Shown here: piece after piece, positions 15,223-21,675 of the stretch
Position numbering within the stretch: position 1 is the stretch's first letter
How the letters are laid out: each line of letters begins with the position of its first letter
NCBI GenBank assembly: GCA_011046015.1
Contig: DSBO01000144.1
Span: forward strand, 1 to 21,675
Length of the DNA stretch: 21,675 nucleotides
Reading direction: 5' to 3'
From: Thioalkalivibrio sp.
GTDB taxonomy: Bacteria > Pseudomonadota > Gammaproteobacteria > SpSt-1174
Program-made: the position numbers and the translations under genes
The notes under the pieces: generated by a model
What the model was told of the DNA's origin: nothing
The model's database searches: none
Seen by the model: the letters and a program-made list of their open reading frames with translations, nothing else

Positions 15223-17265
15223 TCAGGCCGCGAGCCCGCTGTGGCGCAGCAGGGCATCAATCTCGGGCTCGCGCCCGCGGAAGGCCCGGAAGGACTCCAT
15301 CGCCGGGCGCGTGCCACCGACCTCCAGGATCTCGTGCAGGAAGTCGGCGCCTACCGCGGGATTGAACAGACCCTCCTCCTCGAATCGTGCGAAGGCATCG
15401 GCCGACAGCACCTCGGCCCACTTGTAGCTGTAGTAGCCGGCCGCGTAGCCGCCGGCGAAGATGTGCGAGAACCCGTGCTGGAACCGGTTGAAGGCCGGCG
15501 GTTGCACCACGGCCACCTCGGCGCGCACCTCGTCGAGGATCTCCTGGATGCGCCCGCTCCGTGCGGGGTCGTATTCGAGGTGGATGCGCATGTCGAACAG
15601 TGCGAACTCGATCTGGCGCACCATCATCATGGCGGCGTGGTAGTTCTTGGTCGCCAGTAGTTTCTCGAAGAGCGCGGCCGGTAGCTTCTCGCCGGTTTGC
15701 CAGTGGGCGGCGAACAGGTCCAGGGCCTCGCGCTCCCAGCACCAGTTTTCCATGAACTGGCTGGGCAATTCCACGGCGTCCCATTCCACGCCGTTGATGC
15801 CGGACACGGCAGGATAGTCCACCTGCGTGAGCATGTGGTGCAGGCCGTGGCCGAACTCGTGGAACAGGGTGATCACCTCGTCGTGGGTGAACAGGGCGGG
15901 TTTGTCGCCCACCGGCGGCGTCGAGTTGCAGGTCATGTAGGCCACCGGCAACTGCACGCCCGCCGCGGTGCGCATGCGCCCCATGCAATCGTCCATCCAG
16001 GCCCCGCCGCGTTTCTTCGAGCGCGCGTAGAGGTCGAGATAGAACTGCGCGCGCAGTTCGCCGTCCGGCCCGACGATCTCGTAGAAGCGCACGTCGGGGT
16101 GCCAGGTGTCGGCGTGGTCGGCCTGGCGCACGCTTACCTGGTAGAGGCGGCCGACCAGCTCGAACAGGCCCGACAGCACCCGGTCGACCGGGAAGTAGGG
16201 CTTGAGGTCTTCCTGCGAGATGGCATAACGCTGCTGCTGCAGCTTCTCGCTCGCGTAGCCGATGTCCCAGGCCTGCAGGTCGTCGAGCCCCAGTTCCGTG
16301 GCGGCAAACGCGCGCAGCTCCTCGATCTCGCGCACCGCGGCGGGTTTGCTGCGCCCGGCCAGATCGTGCAGGAACTCGAGGATGGTCTGTGGGTCGTCGG
16401 CCATCTTGGTAGCCACGGACTTGTGGGCATAGCTCTCGTAGCCGAGCAGGCGAGCGGCCTCGTGGCGCAGGGCCAGAATCTGTTCCATGAGGTCCGAGTT
16501 GTCCCACTCGGGATGACCGCCCTGATCGGAGGCGCGGGTGCTATACGCGCTGTACACCTCCTCGCGCAGGTCACGGCTGTCGGCGTAGGTCATTACTGCG
16601 TAATACGACGGAAACTCCAGGGTCAGAGCCCAGCCGTCGAGCTCACGCTCGCTCGCCGCCTGCGCGGCCATCTCGCGCGCCGATTCCGGCAGGCCGGCGA
16701 GCTCGGCCTCGTCGGTGACCTGCCGGCACCAGGCGTTGGTCGCGTCCAGCAGGTTTTCCTCATAGCGGGACTGCAGGCTCGAAAGCTCTTGCTGGATGGC
16801 CTTGAACCGGGCCTTGTCGGCCTCCGCCAGATCGACGCCACTCAGGTGGAAATCGCGCAGCGCGTCCGTGATGGTCTTCTGCTGGGCCGCATCGAGGCGC
16901 GCGAATTCCGGCCCCTCGGCGATCGACTGGAAGGCGCGGTAGAGCGCGGCATTCTGCCCGACCTCGGTCCCGTACTCGGTGAGCTTGGGCAGGCAGCGGT
17001 TATAGGCCTCGCGCAGGGCCTCGCTGTTGACCACGGAGTTCATGTGACGCACGGGAGACCAGATGCGGCTCAGGCGGTCCTCGGCGACCTCGAGGGGTGC
17101 CACCAGGTTGTCCCAGGTGTAGCCGGTGGCCTCGCCCTGACGGAGCAGGCTGTCGAGCAGGGCGCGGTTCACCGCCAGCTGGTGATCGATGGCGGGCTCG
17201 ACGTGTTCGGGCCGGATCTGGGAGAACGGGGGCAGGCCCGTCATCTCGAATAGGGGATTGGACAT
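15223..17265 (-). CDS. prlC: Oligopeptidase A (M3 zinc metallopeptidase)
   Basis: The 680-residue protein has the same length as E. coli oligopeptidase A. The zinc site HEFGH is at 469-473 in LFHEFGHGLHHM, and the third ligand region follows in VEWDAVELPSQFMENWCWE. It degrades short peptides, including cleaved signal peptides, in the cytoplasm. I chose the ATG at 17265, since SNPLFEMTGLPPFSQIRPEH is the usual N-terminus; the only upstream in-frame start is a TTG three codons earlier. A ribosome binding site is not obvious. The SH3 protein gene follows after 15 bp, and the GIDE-like gene precedes by 46 bp. Confidence 0.96.
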   Translation of the reverse strand: MSNPLFEMTGLPPFSQIRPEHVEPAIDHQLAVNRALLDSLLRQGEATGYTWDNLVAPLEVAEDRLSRIWSPVRHMNSVVNSEALREAYNRCLPKLTEYGTEVGQNAALYRAFQSIAEGPEFARLDAAQQKTITDALRDFHLSGVDLAEADKARFKAIQQELSSLQSRYEENLLDATNAWCRQVTDEAELAGLPESAREMAAQAASERELDGWALTLEFPSYYAVMTYADSRDLREEVYSAYSTRASDQGGHPEWDNSDLMEQILALRHEAARLLGYESYAHKSVATKMADDPQTILEFLHDLAGRSKPAAVREIEELRAFAATELGLDDLQAWDIGYASEKLQQQRYAISQEDLKPYFPVDRVLSGLFELVGRLYQVSVRQADHADTWHPDVRFYEIVGPDGELRAQFYLDLYARSKKRGGAWMDDCMGRMRTAAGVQLPVAYMTCNSTPPVGDKPALFTHDEVITLFHEFGHGLHHMLTQVDYPAVSGINGVEWDAVELPSQFMENWCWEREALDLFAAHWQTGEKLPAALFEKLLATKNYHAAMMMVRQIEFALFDMRIHLEYDPARSGRIQEILDEVRAEVAVVQPPAFNRFQHGFSHIFAGGYAAGYYSYKWAEVLSADAFARFEEEGLFNPAVGADFLHEILEVGGTRPAMESFRAFRGREPEIDALLRHSGLAA

Positions 17266-17311
17266 GGTGCGCAAGATTATCCGTTTGGGGTCACGTGAGC
17301 TGCATACTCTA

Positions 17312-18238
17312 TCACGGCGTTAAACGCGCAAGCAGCAGATAGGCGGCCGCGGCCAGTGCCGCGAGGAATCCGGCGGCATAGGCCAGGGCGCGGTGGCGAT
17401 AGCGGGTGACGAGTTCGCCCTCGGCGTGCGACGAGAGGATGAACGGACGGCGGCGGTCGCTGCCGCGTCGTAGCAGGTGCGTGACATGGAGCACGCTGCG
17501 CGCGGCCCGGTGTCGCAGGGCCTCGGTCTCGGCAGCCTGGCGGGCGACCGCCCACTCCTCCAGATCGATCTCGCCGTCGCGGTTGGCATCGAAGCGGTCG
17601 AGGTGGGTAGCGGGATCGTTTTTCCACTCGCGCAGGATGGCGCCGACGTCGTCGCGCAGGCTGCCCTGGGAATCCGTGCCCAGGGTACGGAATTCGCCAA
17701 TCGCGTACAGCGGCTCGTCCGGCATCAGGCGGCTTTCGCGGTAGCGGTAGTCGCCGCTGGAGAAGAGTCCCGCGCGGCGTGGCAGATCGTGCCGAGGCCA
17801 GGGGGTGGCGCCATACCACAGGTCGTGGTGCTCGCAGTAGACACTGGCGCCGTCGGGATCGACCAGGCATTGGCCGGTCCCGTCCTCCATGAGAAAGACC
17901 TCGCGGCTGGTCTCGCTCCGGATGCGTTTCCAGGTGACGCGGGTGCCGTTGCGACTGCGCCGCACCTCGCGCTTGTCGACGGAGTAGCGGTACCAGCTGC
18001 AGGGCTGGCCGGTCAGGGGTGCGATGATCGGGGTGCCATCCATGACACGCGTGAAGCCGATCAATTCCACGTAGCCCTGGGGCGCGGAACGGATCTTCGC
18101 CGTTGGGGTGTCTTCGATCAGGCGTGCACGATGAAAGGCGCGGGCGGAAAGATAGAGAGTGACCAGCGCCGCCACGCCGAGTGCAACCACCCAGAACCAG
18201 AACGCCGGGTCATCGATGCTCCGGATACTGTCCTGCAT
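17312..18238 (-). CDS. GIDE-like membrane protein with an EF-hand
   Basis: The 308-residue protein has an N-terminal membrane helix (about 12-33), a GIDE-type region (about 60-185, with ELIGFTRV...IIAPLTGQPCSWYRY and later FLMEDGTGQCLVDPDGASVY), and a C-terminal membrane helix (about 285-305). GIDE domains are named from a mitochondrial E3 ligase; the bacterial proteins lack the RING finger and their role is unknown. Inserted before the last helix is a canonical calcium loop, DANRDGEIDLEE (217-228), with acidic or Asn residues at positions 1, 3, 5, 7, 9 and 12. lemA lies 17 bp upstream, a pairing often seen for GIDE-like proteins. No ubiquitin-ligase activity should be assumed. Confidence 0.82.
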   Translation of the reverse strand: MQDSIRSIDDPAFWFWVVALGVAALVTLYLSARAFHRARLIEDTPTAKIRSAPQGYVELIGFTRVMDGTPIIAPLTGQPCSWYRYSVDKREVRRSRNGTRVTWKRIRSETSREVFLMEDGTGQCLVDPDGASVYCEHHDLWYGATPWPRHDLPRRAGLFSSGDYRYRESRLMPDEPLYAIGEFRTLGTDSQGSLRDDVGAILREWKNDPATHLDRFDANRDGEIDLEEWAVARQAAETEALRHRAARSVLHVTHLLRRGSDRRRPFILSSHAEGELVTRYRHRALAYAAGFLAALAAAAYLLLARLTP

Positions 18239-18255
18239 GGCCGGCCAGACCCGCC

Positions 18256-18831
18256 TCAGCGGCCGAACAGGGCCTTGATATCCACGTCGGCGGTCTCGGC
18301 CGCGCTGAACTGGAGCAGCTCGAAGGGTCCGAAGCCGAACAGCCGCGCCACGATCACGTCCGGGAACTGCTGGATGCGGACGTTGTTGCGATTGACGCTC
18401 TCGTTGTAATACTCGCGGCGGTCGGCGATCGCATTCTCCAGGCCGCTGATGCGCTGCTGCAGGTGACGGAAGTTCTCGTTGGCCTTCAGGTCGGGATAGT
18501 CCTCGGCGACCGCGAACAGCTGCCCCAGGCCCATGCGCAGCATGCCCTCCGCCGCACCCAGGGCCTTCACATCATGCGCCTGCTGGGCGGTGGCGACCTG
18601 CGAGCGCGCCTGCATCACGCGCTCGAGGGTCTCCTGTTCGTATCCCATGTACTGCTTGCACACCTCGACCAGCTTCGGCAGCTCGTCATGCCGCTGCTTG
18701 AGCAGGACCTCGATATTCGACCACGCCTTCGACACCCCGTGCTTCAGATTCACGAGGTGGTTGTAGATCGTGACGAGGTAGACGAGCGCCACCACCAGGA
18801 TCCCGAGTAGAACGATGGTACTAGTTGTCAT
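18256..18831 (-). CDS. lemA: LemA family protein
   Basis: The 191-residue protein has one N-terminal membrane helix (STIVLLGILVVALVYLVTIY), followed by the LemA helical bundle: YNHLVNLKHGVSKAWSNIEV, LLKQRHDELPKLVEVCKQYM, then YPDLKANENFRHLQQRISGL and YYNESVNRNNVRIQQFPDVI. These segments are diagnostic. LemA proteins are membrane-anchored with an exposed helical domain; their molecular role is unknown. The ATG at 18831 lacks a strong ribosome binding site. The GIDE-like gene follows after 17 bp. Upstream is a 170-bp AT-richer gap shared with the divergent PstS-like gene. Confidence 0.95.
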   Translation of the reverse strand: MTTSTIVLLGILVVALVYLVTIYNHLVNLKHGVSKAWSNIEVLLKQRHDELPKLVEVCKQYMGYEQETLERVMQARSQVATAQQAHDVKALGAAEGMLRMGLGQLFAVAEDYPDLKANENFRHLQQRISGLENAIADRREYYNESVNRNNVRIQQFPDVIVARLFGFGPFELLQFSAAETADVDIKALFGR

Positions 18832-18912
18832 GTTGTGAGTTTGCCCGCGTTTTTTATGTGAAGTGTTTGGATTTTTTATGTTGACAGAACCATCACCATA
18901 AACGCACGAGGA

Positions 18913-18930
18913 GTAATTCGAGCGTAATTC
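18913..18930. repeat. Direct repeat GTAATTC, 11-bp period
   Basis: GTAATTC occurs at 18913-18919 and again at 18924-18930, 11 bp apart on the same face of the helix. It lies upstream of a TATACC -10-like element (18956-18961) before the PstS-like gene. Such spacing is used by PhoB-type response regulators, but the sequence does not match the Pho box. Confidence 0.35.
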
Positions 18931-19001
18931 CAGGGATTCGGAACATAAACATAACTATACCCCGGCGACAGACCGGGCACTATGACGACGAGGAGAACAA
19001 C

Positions 19002-19889
19002 ATGCGACGTGTCATGACCCTGGCGCTGGCACTGGTGGCACCCATCGTGTTCGCCCAGGCGGATAAATCCCCGGAAACCACGCTGAGCTGGGCCGGTTGC
19101 GGCATCACCCAGAAGGCCTTCATGCGGTCGCTGGCGGAGGCCTACGAAGAGAAGACCGGTGTGCATATCGACATTCGGGGTGGTGGCGCAACCAAGGGCA
19201 TCCGCGCCTCGAGTTCGCAGGAGGTGGACATGGGCGGCACCTGCCGGTTGCAGCTGGATGGCGAGGCCAGCGAGGCCAATGCCTACCTTGAACCAGTGGC
19301 CTGGGATGCGCTCGCGGTGATCGTGCACAAGGACAACCCGATCAACGACATCAGCCTGGCGCAGCTGCGTGCGCTCTACGAGGGCAAGATCAGCAACTGG
19401 TCGGAGCTCGGCGGTCCGGATGCCCCGCTCGATCTCTACGTGCGCCGTGGCAAGATCTCGGGGGTGGGCCGGACGCTACGGCAATTGGTGTTCGCGAATT
19501 ACGAACAAGAATTCCCGAGCGGGCGCGAGTTTTCATCCACCGGTCCGCTGGAAGAGGCCCTGGAGAGCAACCCCAACGCGATCGGCGTGACCGGCATCAG
19601 CAGCGCGCAGAAACGGGATCTGAAGATTCTGACCCTGGACGGTAAATCGCCGAACTACGACAACATCAAGTCCGGCGCCTATCTCCTCTACCGTCCGCTC
19701 TACATCGTCTATAACCCGGCTGCGCCGTCGCGGGACGAGATCAACAAGTTCGTGCAGTTCGCCCAAACGCGCGAAGGCAAGGCGATCATCAAGGAAAACG
19801 GCGTGGTGCCCTACACGGAGGCGCTCTCGCTCATCATGAAGCAGCTGGAGCAGGAGCGCATGGCGCGCGACGCCGGGCTGTATCGGTAG
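19002..19889 (+). CDS. PstS-like periplasmic substrate-binding protein (orphan)
   Basis: The 295-residue protein has a signal peptide (MRRVMTLALALVAPIVFAQA) and the fold signature of the phosphate-type binding proteins: AFMRSLAEAYEEKTGVHIDI, VAWDALAVIVHKDNP, ISLAQLRALYEGKISNWSEL, and a late NKFVQFAQTREGKAIIKENG. In true PstS the ligand loops read roughly GAGAT and DGSGT; here the corresponding segments are AGCGITQKAF and GKISGVGRTLRQLVF, so phosphate may not be its ligand. Genes for PstC, PstA, PstB or PhoU are absent. GAGGAG precedes the ATG at 19002. It may be a sensor or scavenging protein rather than a transporter subunit. It converges on gyrB. Confidence 0.83.
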   Translation: MRRVMTLALALVAPIVFAQADKSPETTLSWAGCGITQKAFMRSLAEAYEEKTGVHIDIRGGGATKGIRASSSQEVDMGGTCRLQLDGEASEANAYLEPVAWDALAVIVHKDNPINDISLAQLRALYEGKISNWSELGGPDAPLDLYVRRGKISGVGRTLRQLVFANYEQEFPSGREFSSTGPLEEALESNPNAIGVTGISSAQKRDLKILTLDGKSPNYDNIKSGAYLLYRPLYIVYNPAAPSRDEINKFVQFAQTREGKAIIKENGVVPYTEALSLIMKQLEQERMARDAGLYR

Positions 19890-19909
19890 ACGCCGATCGT
19901 CAGCAGGCA

Positions 19910-19948
19910 GTCACAAAAAGCCCGGCTCATGGCCGGGCTTTTTGTGAC
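19910..19948. terminator. Bidirectional Rho-independent terminator between the PstS-like gene and gyrB
   Basis: A perfect 17-bp inverted repeat (GTCACAAAAAGCCCGGC and its complement) encloses a 5-base loop TCATG. The A5 and T5 tracts flanking the GC stem make it work from either side, suiting its place between two convergent genes. Confidence 0.95.
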
Positions 19949-19985
19949 CTGGATCATCCGTTGCTGGCGGATGACCGGGTATCAC

Positions 19986-21675
19986 CTAGATGTCCAGGTT
20001 GTTGGCCGCCAGCGCATTGGACTCGATGAATTCGCGACGCGGCTCGACCTGATCCCCCATCAGGGTGGTAAACACCTCGTCGGCAGCCACCGCATCCTCT
20101 ATCTGCACCTGCATCAGGCGACGGGTCTCGGGGTTCATGGTGGTGTCCCACAACTGCTCCGGGTTCATCTCGCCGAGGCCCTTGTAGCGCTGGACGTTGA
20201 GCCCGCGCTTGGCCTCACCCTCCAGCCAGGCCATCACCTCGCGGAAACTGGTGACAGGCTGGGCACGCTCGCCACGCTGCACGCGCGCACCGTCATCGAG
20301 CAGGCCATCCAGGCGTTCGGCCAGATCGCGCAGCAACCGGAACTCGGCCGAGGAGAAGAACTCGCCATCGAAGCGATGCTCGGTGATGGAACCATGCAGG
20401 GTCTGCTCCAGTACCACCACCGGGCGATGCAGCTCGTCCTCCTCCAGACGCGCGCCGTAACGGCTCCCGCCGCTGGCCGTCGAGGTCATGTCCTCCGCCA
20501 TGGCCTGGAAGCGGGCCAGCAGCGCCTCGCCATTGGCCAGGGCCGCGTCGTCGATGGAAGTGGAGAACACCATCCGGTCCAGGGCCGGCTGATGATAGCG
20601 CCGGGACAGGCGCTCGATCGTGGTCATGGCCGAGTTGTAGCGCCGCGCCAGGTCTTCCAGGGCCTCGCCGCTGATGGGCGGGGCGTCGGCGCTGACATAC
20701 AGCTGGGCACCGTCCAGGGCAAGCTGCAGCAGGTGCCGCTTGAGCTCGGCATCGTCCTTCACGTACTGCTCCTGCTTGCCGCGCTTGATCTTGTACAGCG
20801 GCGGTTGGGCAATGTAGATGTGCCCACGCTCTACCAGCTCGCCCATCTGACGATAGAAGAAGGTGAGCAGCAGGGTGCGGATATGCGAACCGTCCACGTC
20901 CGCGTCGGTCATGATGATGATGCGGTGGTAGCGCAGCTTGTCCGGGTTGTACTCGTCCTTGCCGATCCCGCAGCCGAGCGCGGTGATCAGCGTGCCGACC
21001 TCGGCCGAGGACAGCATCTTGTCGAAACGGGCCTTCTCCACGTTCAGGATCTTGCCCTTGAGCGGGAGGATGGCCTGGGTGCGACGGTCACGCCCCTGCT
21101 TGGCCGAGCCGCCGGCGGAATCACCCTCCACCAGGAAGAGCTCGGACAGCGCCGGGTCCTTCTCCTGGCAGTCGGCCAGCTTGCCCGGCAGGCCGGCCAC
21201 GTCCAGCGCCCCCTTGCGGCGCGTCATTTCGCGCGCGCGGCGGGCAGCCTCGCGGGCCCGGCAGGCCTCGACGATCTTGCCGGTGATGGTCTTCGCATCG
21301 CCCGGGTACTCGAGCAGGTATTCCTTGAACAGTTCCGCCATGGCGGACTCCACCGCACTCTTCACCTCGGAGGACACCAGTTTATCCTTGGTCTGCGAGG
21401 AGAACTTCGGGTCAGGCACCTTCACGGACAGCACGGCCGTCAGCCCCTCACGCGCGTCGTCGCCGGTGGGGCTGATCTTCTGCTTCTTGGTAATCCCCTC
21501 CTCTTCCATGTACCCGTTAATGGTGCGGGTCAGGGCGGCGCGAAACCCTGCCAGGTGGGTGCCGCCATCGCGCTGGGGGATGTTATTGGTGAAGCAGAAG
21601 ATGTTCTCCTGGTAGGAGTCGTTCCACTGCAGGGCGACCTCGATGCCGATGTCGTCCTTCTCGGTGCTGAAATAG
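19986..21675 (-). CDS. gyrB: DNA gyrase subunit B (3' part; 5' end beyond the right edge)
   Basis: The 562 C-terminal residues of gyrase B are visible, read leftward from the edge. The order is as expected: the transducer region (IPQRDGGTHLAGFRAALTRT, then QKISPTGDDAREGLTAVLSV), the TOPRIM domain with EGDSAGGSAKQGRDRRTQAI (around 21070-21130) and DADVDGSHIRTLLLTFFYRQ (around 20870), then the C-terminal RYKGLGEMNPEQLWDTTMNP. With GyrA it introduces negative supercoils using ATP; the N-terminal ATPase domain lies outside. The presence of the gamma/beta-type insert between TOPRIM and the tail, and the ending ALAANNLDI, distinguish it from ParE. The stop is TAG at 19986-19988. Confidence 0.98.
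   Translation of the reverse strand, partial: YFSTEKDDIGIEVALQWNDSYQENIFCFTNNIPQRDGGTHLAGFRAALTRTINGYMEEEGITKKQKISPTGDDAREGLTAVLSVKVPDPKFSSQTKDKLVSSEVKSAVESAMAELFKEYLLEYPGDAKTITGKIVEACRAREAARRAREMTRRKGALDVAGLPGKLADCQEKDPALSELFLVEGDSAGGSAKQGRDRRTQAILPLKGKILNVEKARFDKMLSSAEVGTLITALGCGIGKDEYNPDKLRYHRIIIMTDADVDGSHIRTLLLTFFYRQMGELVERGHIYIAQPPLYKIKRGKQEQYVKDDAELKRHLLQLALDGAQLYVSADAPPISGEALEDLARRYNSAMTTIERLSRRYHQPALDRMVFSTSIDDAALANGEALLARFQAMAEDMTSTASGGSRYGARLEEDELHRPVVVLEQTLHGSITEHRFDGEFFSSAEFRLLRDLAERLDGLLDDGARVQRGERAQPVTSFREVMAWLEGEAKRGLNVQRYKGLGEMNPEQLWDTTMNPETRRLMQVQIEDAVAADEVFTTLMGDQVEPRREFIESNALAANNLDI

Noticed and set aside
15697..17253. A rightward open frame of over 500 codons opposite prlC
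   Set aside because: prlC has full family length and the HEFGH motif; the antisense frame has no family resemblance.
18870..18961. A Pho box before the PstS-like gene
   Set aside because: Only one CTGTCA-like half (minus strand, about 18881-18887) was found, with no second copy at 11 bp. The 11-bp repeats present have a different sequence.

Overview
The window is a GC-rich, gene-dense stretch of a bacterial chromosome, most likely from a gammaproteobacterium of the Chromatiales/Ectothiorhodospiraceae kind. This placement is inferred from protein character (a Pseudomonas-like NrdA, oligopeptidase A with the E. coli length and motif position, the YgiM-type SH3 protein, UbiD, YqaA); no taxonomic marker settles it. 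There are no tRNA or rRNA genes, CRISPR arrays, intact insertion sequences or prophage genes. Except at the two edges and two frameshifted genes, the reading frames are intact.

Left part (1-4025): the start of nrdA (class Ia ribonucleotide reductase, running off the left edge) is read leftward behind a well-conserved cobalamin riboswitch and a NrdR-like operator that covers the putative -10 box. Next come metR (leftward) and, divergently, metE (rightward), with two MetR operator matches between them. nrdA and metE are both the B12-independent member of an isozyme pair, so this end looks like a B12-economy locus.

Middle (4050-6557): a ferredoxin-FAD/NAD reductase faces left and is divergent from an SDR-family epimerase-like gene. 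About 550 bp with no convincing gene follow.

Long leftward run (18831 down to 6558): lemA, a GIDE-like membrane protein with an EF-hand, prlC, an SH3/coiled-coil membrane protein, xthA, ubiD, an orphan ParA-type ATPase, an exported protein with helical repeats, a lipoprotein, a CoA-binding protein, a YqaA/DedA-like membrane protein, an FHA protein, an unrecognised protein and an MscS channel. Spacings are short and one start/stop pair overlaps, so several sub-operons are likely. The last two genes each carry an apparent one-base insertion, one of them in an eight-base homopolymer.

Right end (19002-21675): a lone PstS-like periplasmic binding protein (rightward) converges on gyrB (leftward, 5' end beyond the edge), with a near-perfect bidirectional terminator between them. 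gyrB often lies near oriC with dnaA-dnaN-recF, so the origin may lie off the right edge; this is inference.

The points most worth a second look are the layered NrdR plus B12-riboswitch control of nrdA beside metR-metE, the homopolymer frameshift in the unrecognised gene of the FHA/MscS cluster, the GIDE protein with an inserted EF-hand beside lemA, and the PstS-like protein whose ligand-loop motifs differ from true phosphate binders.
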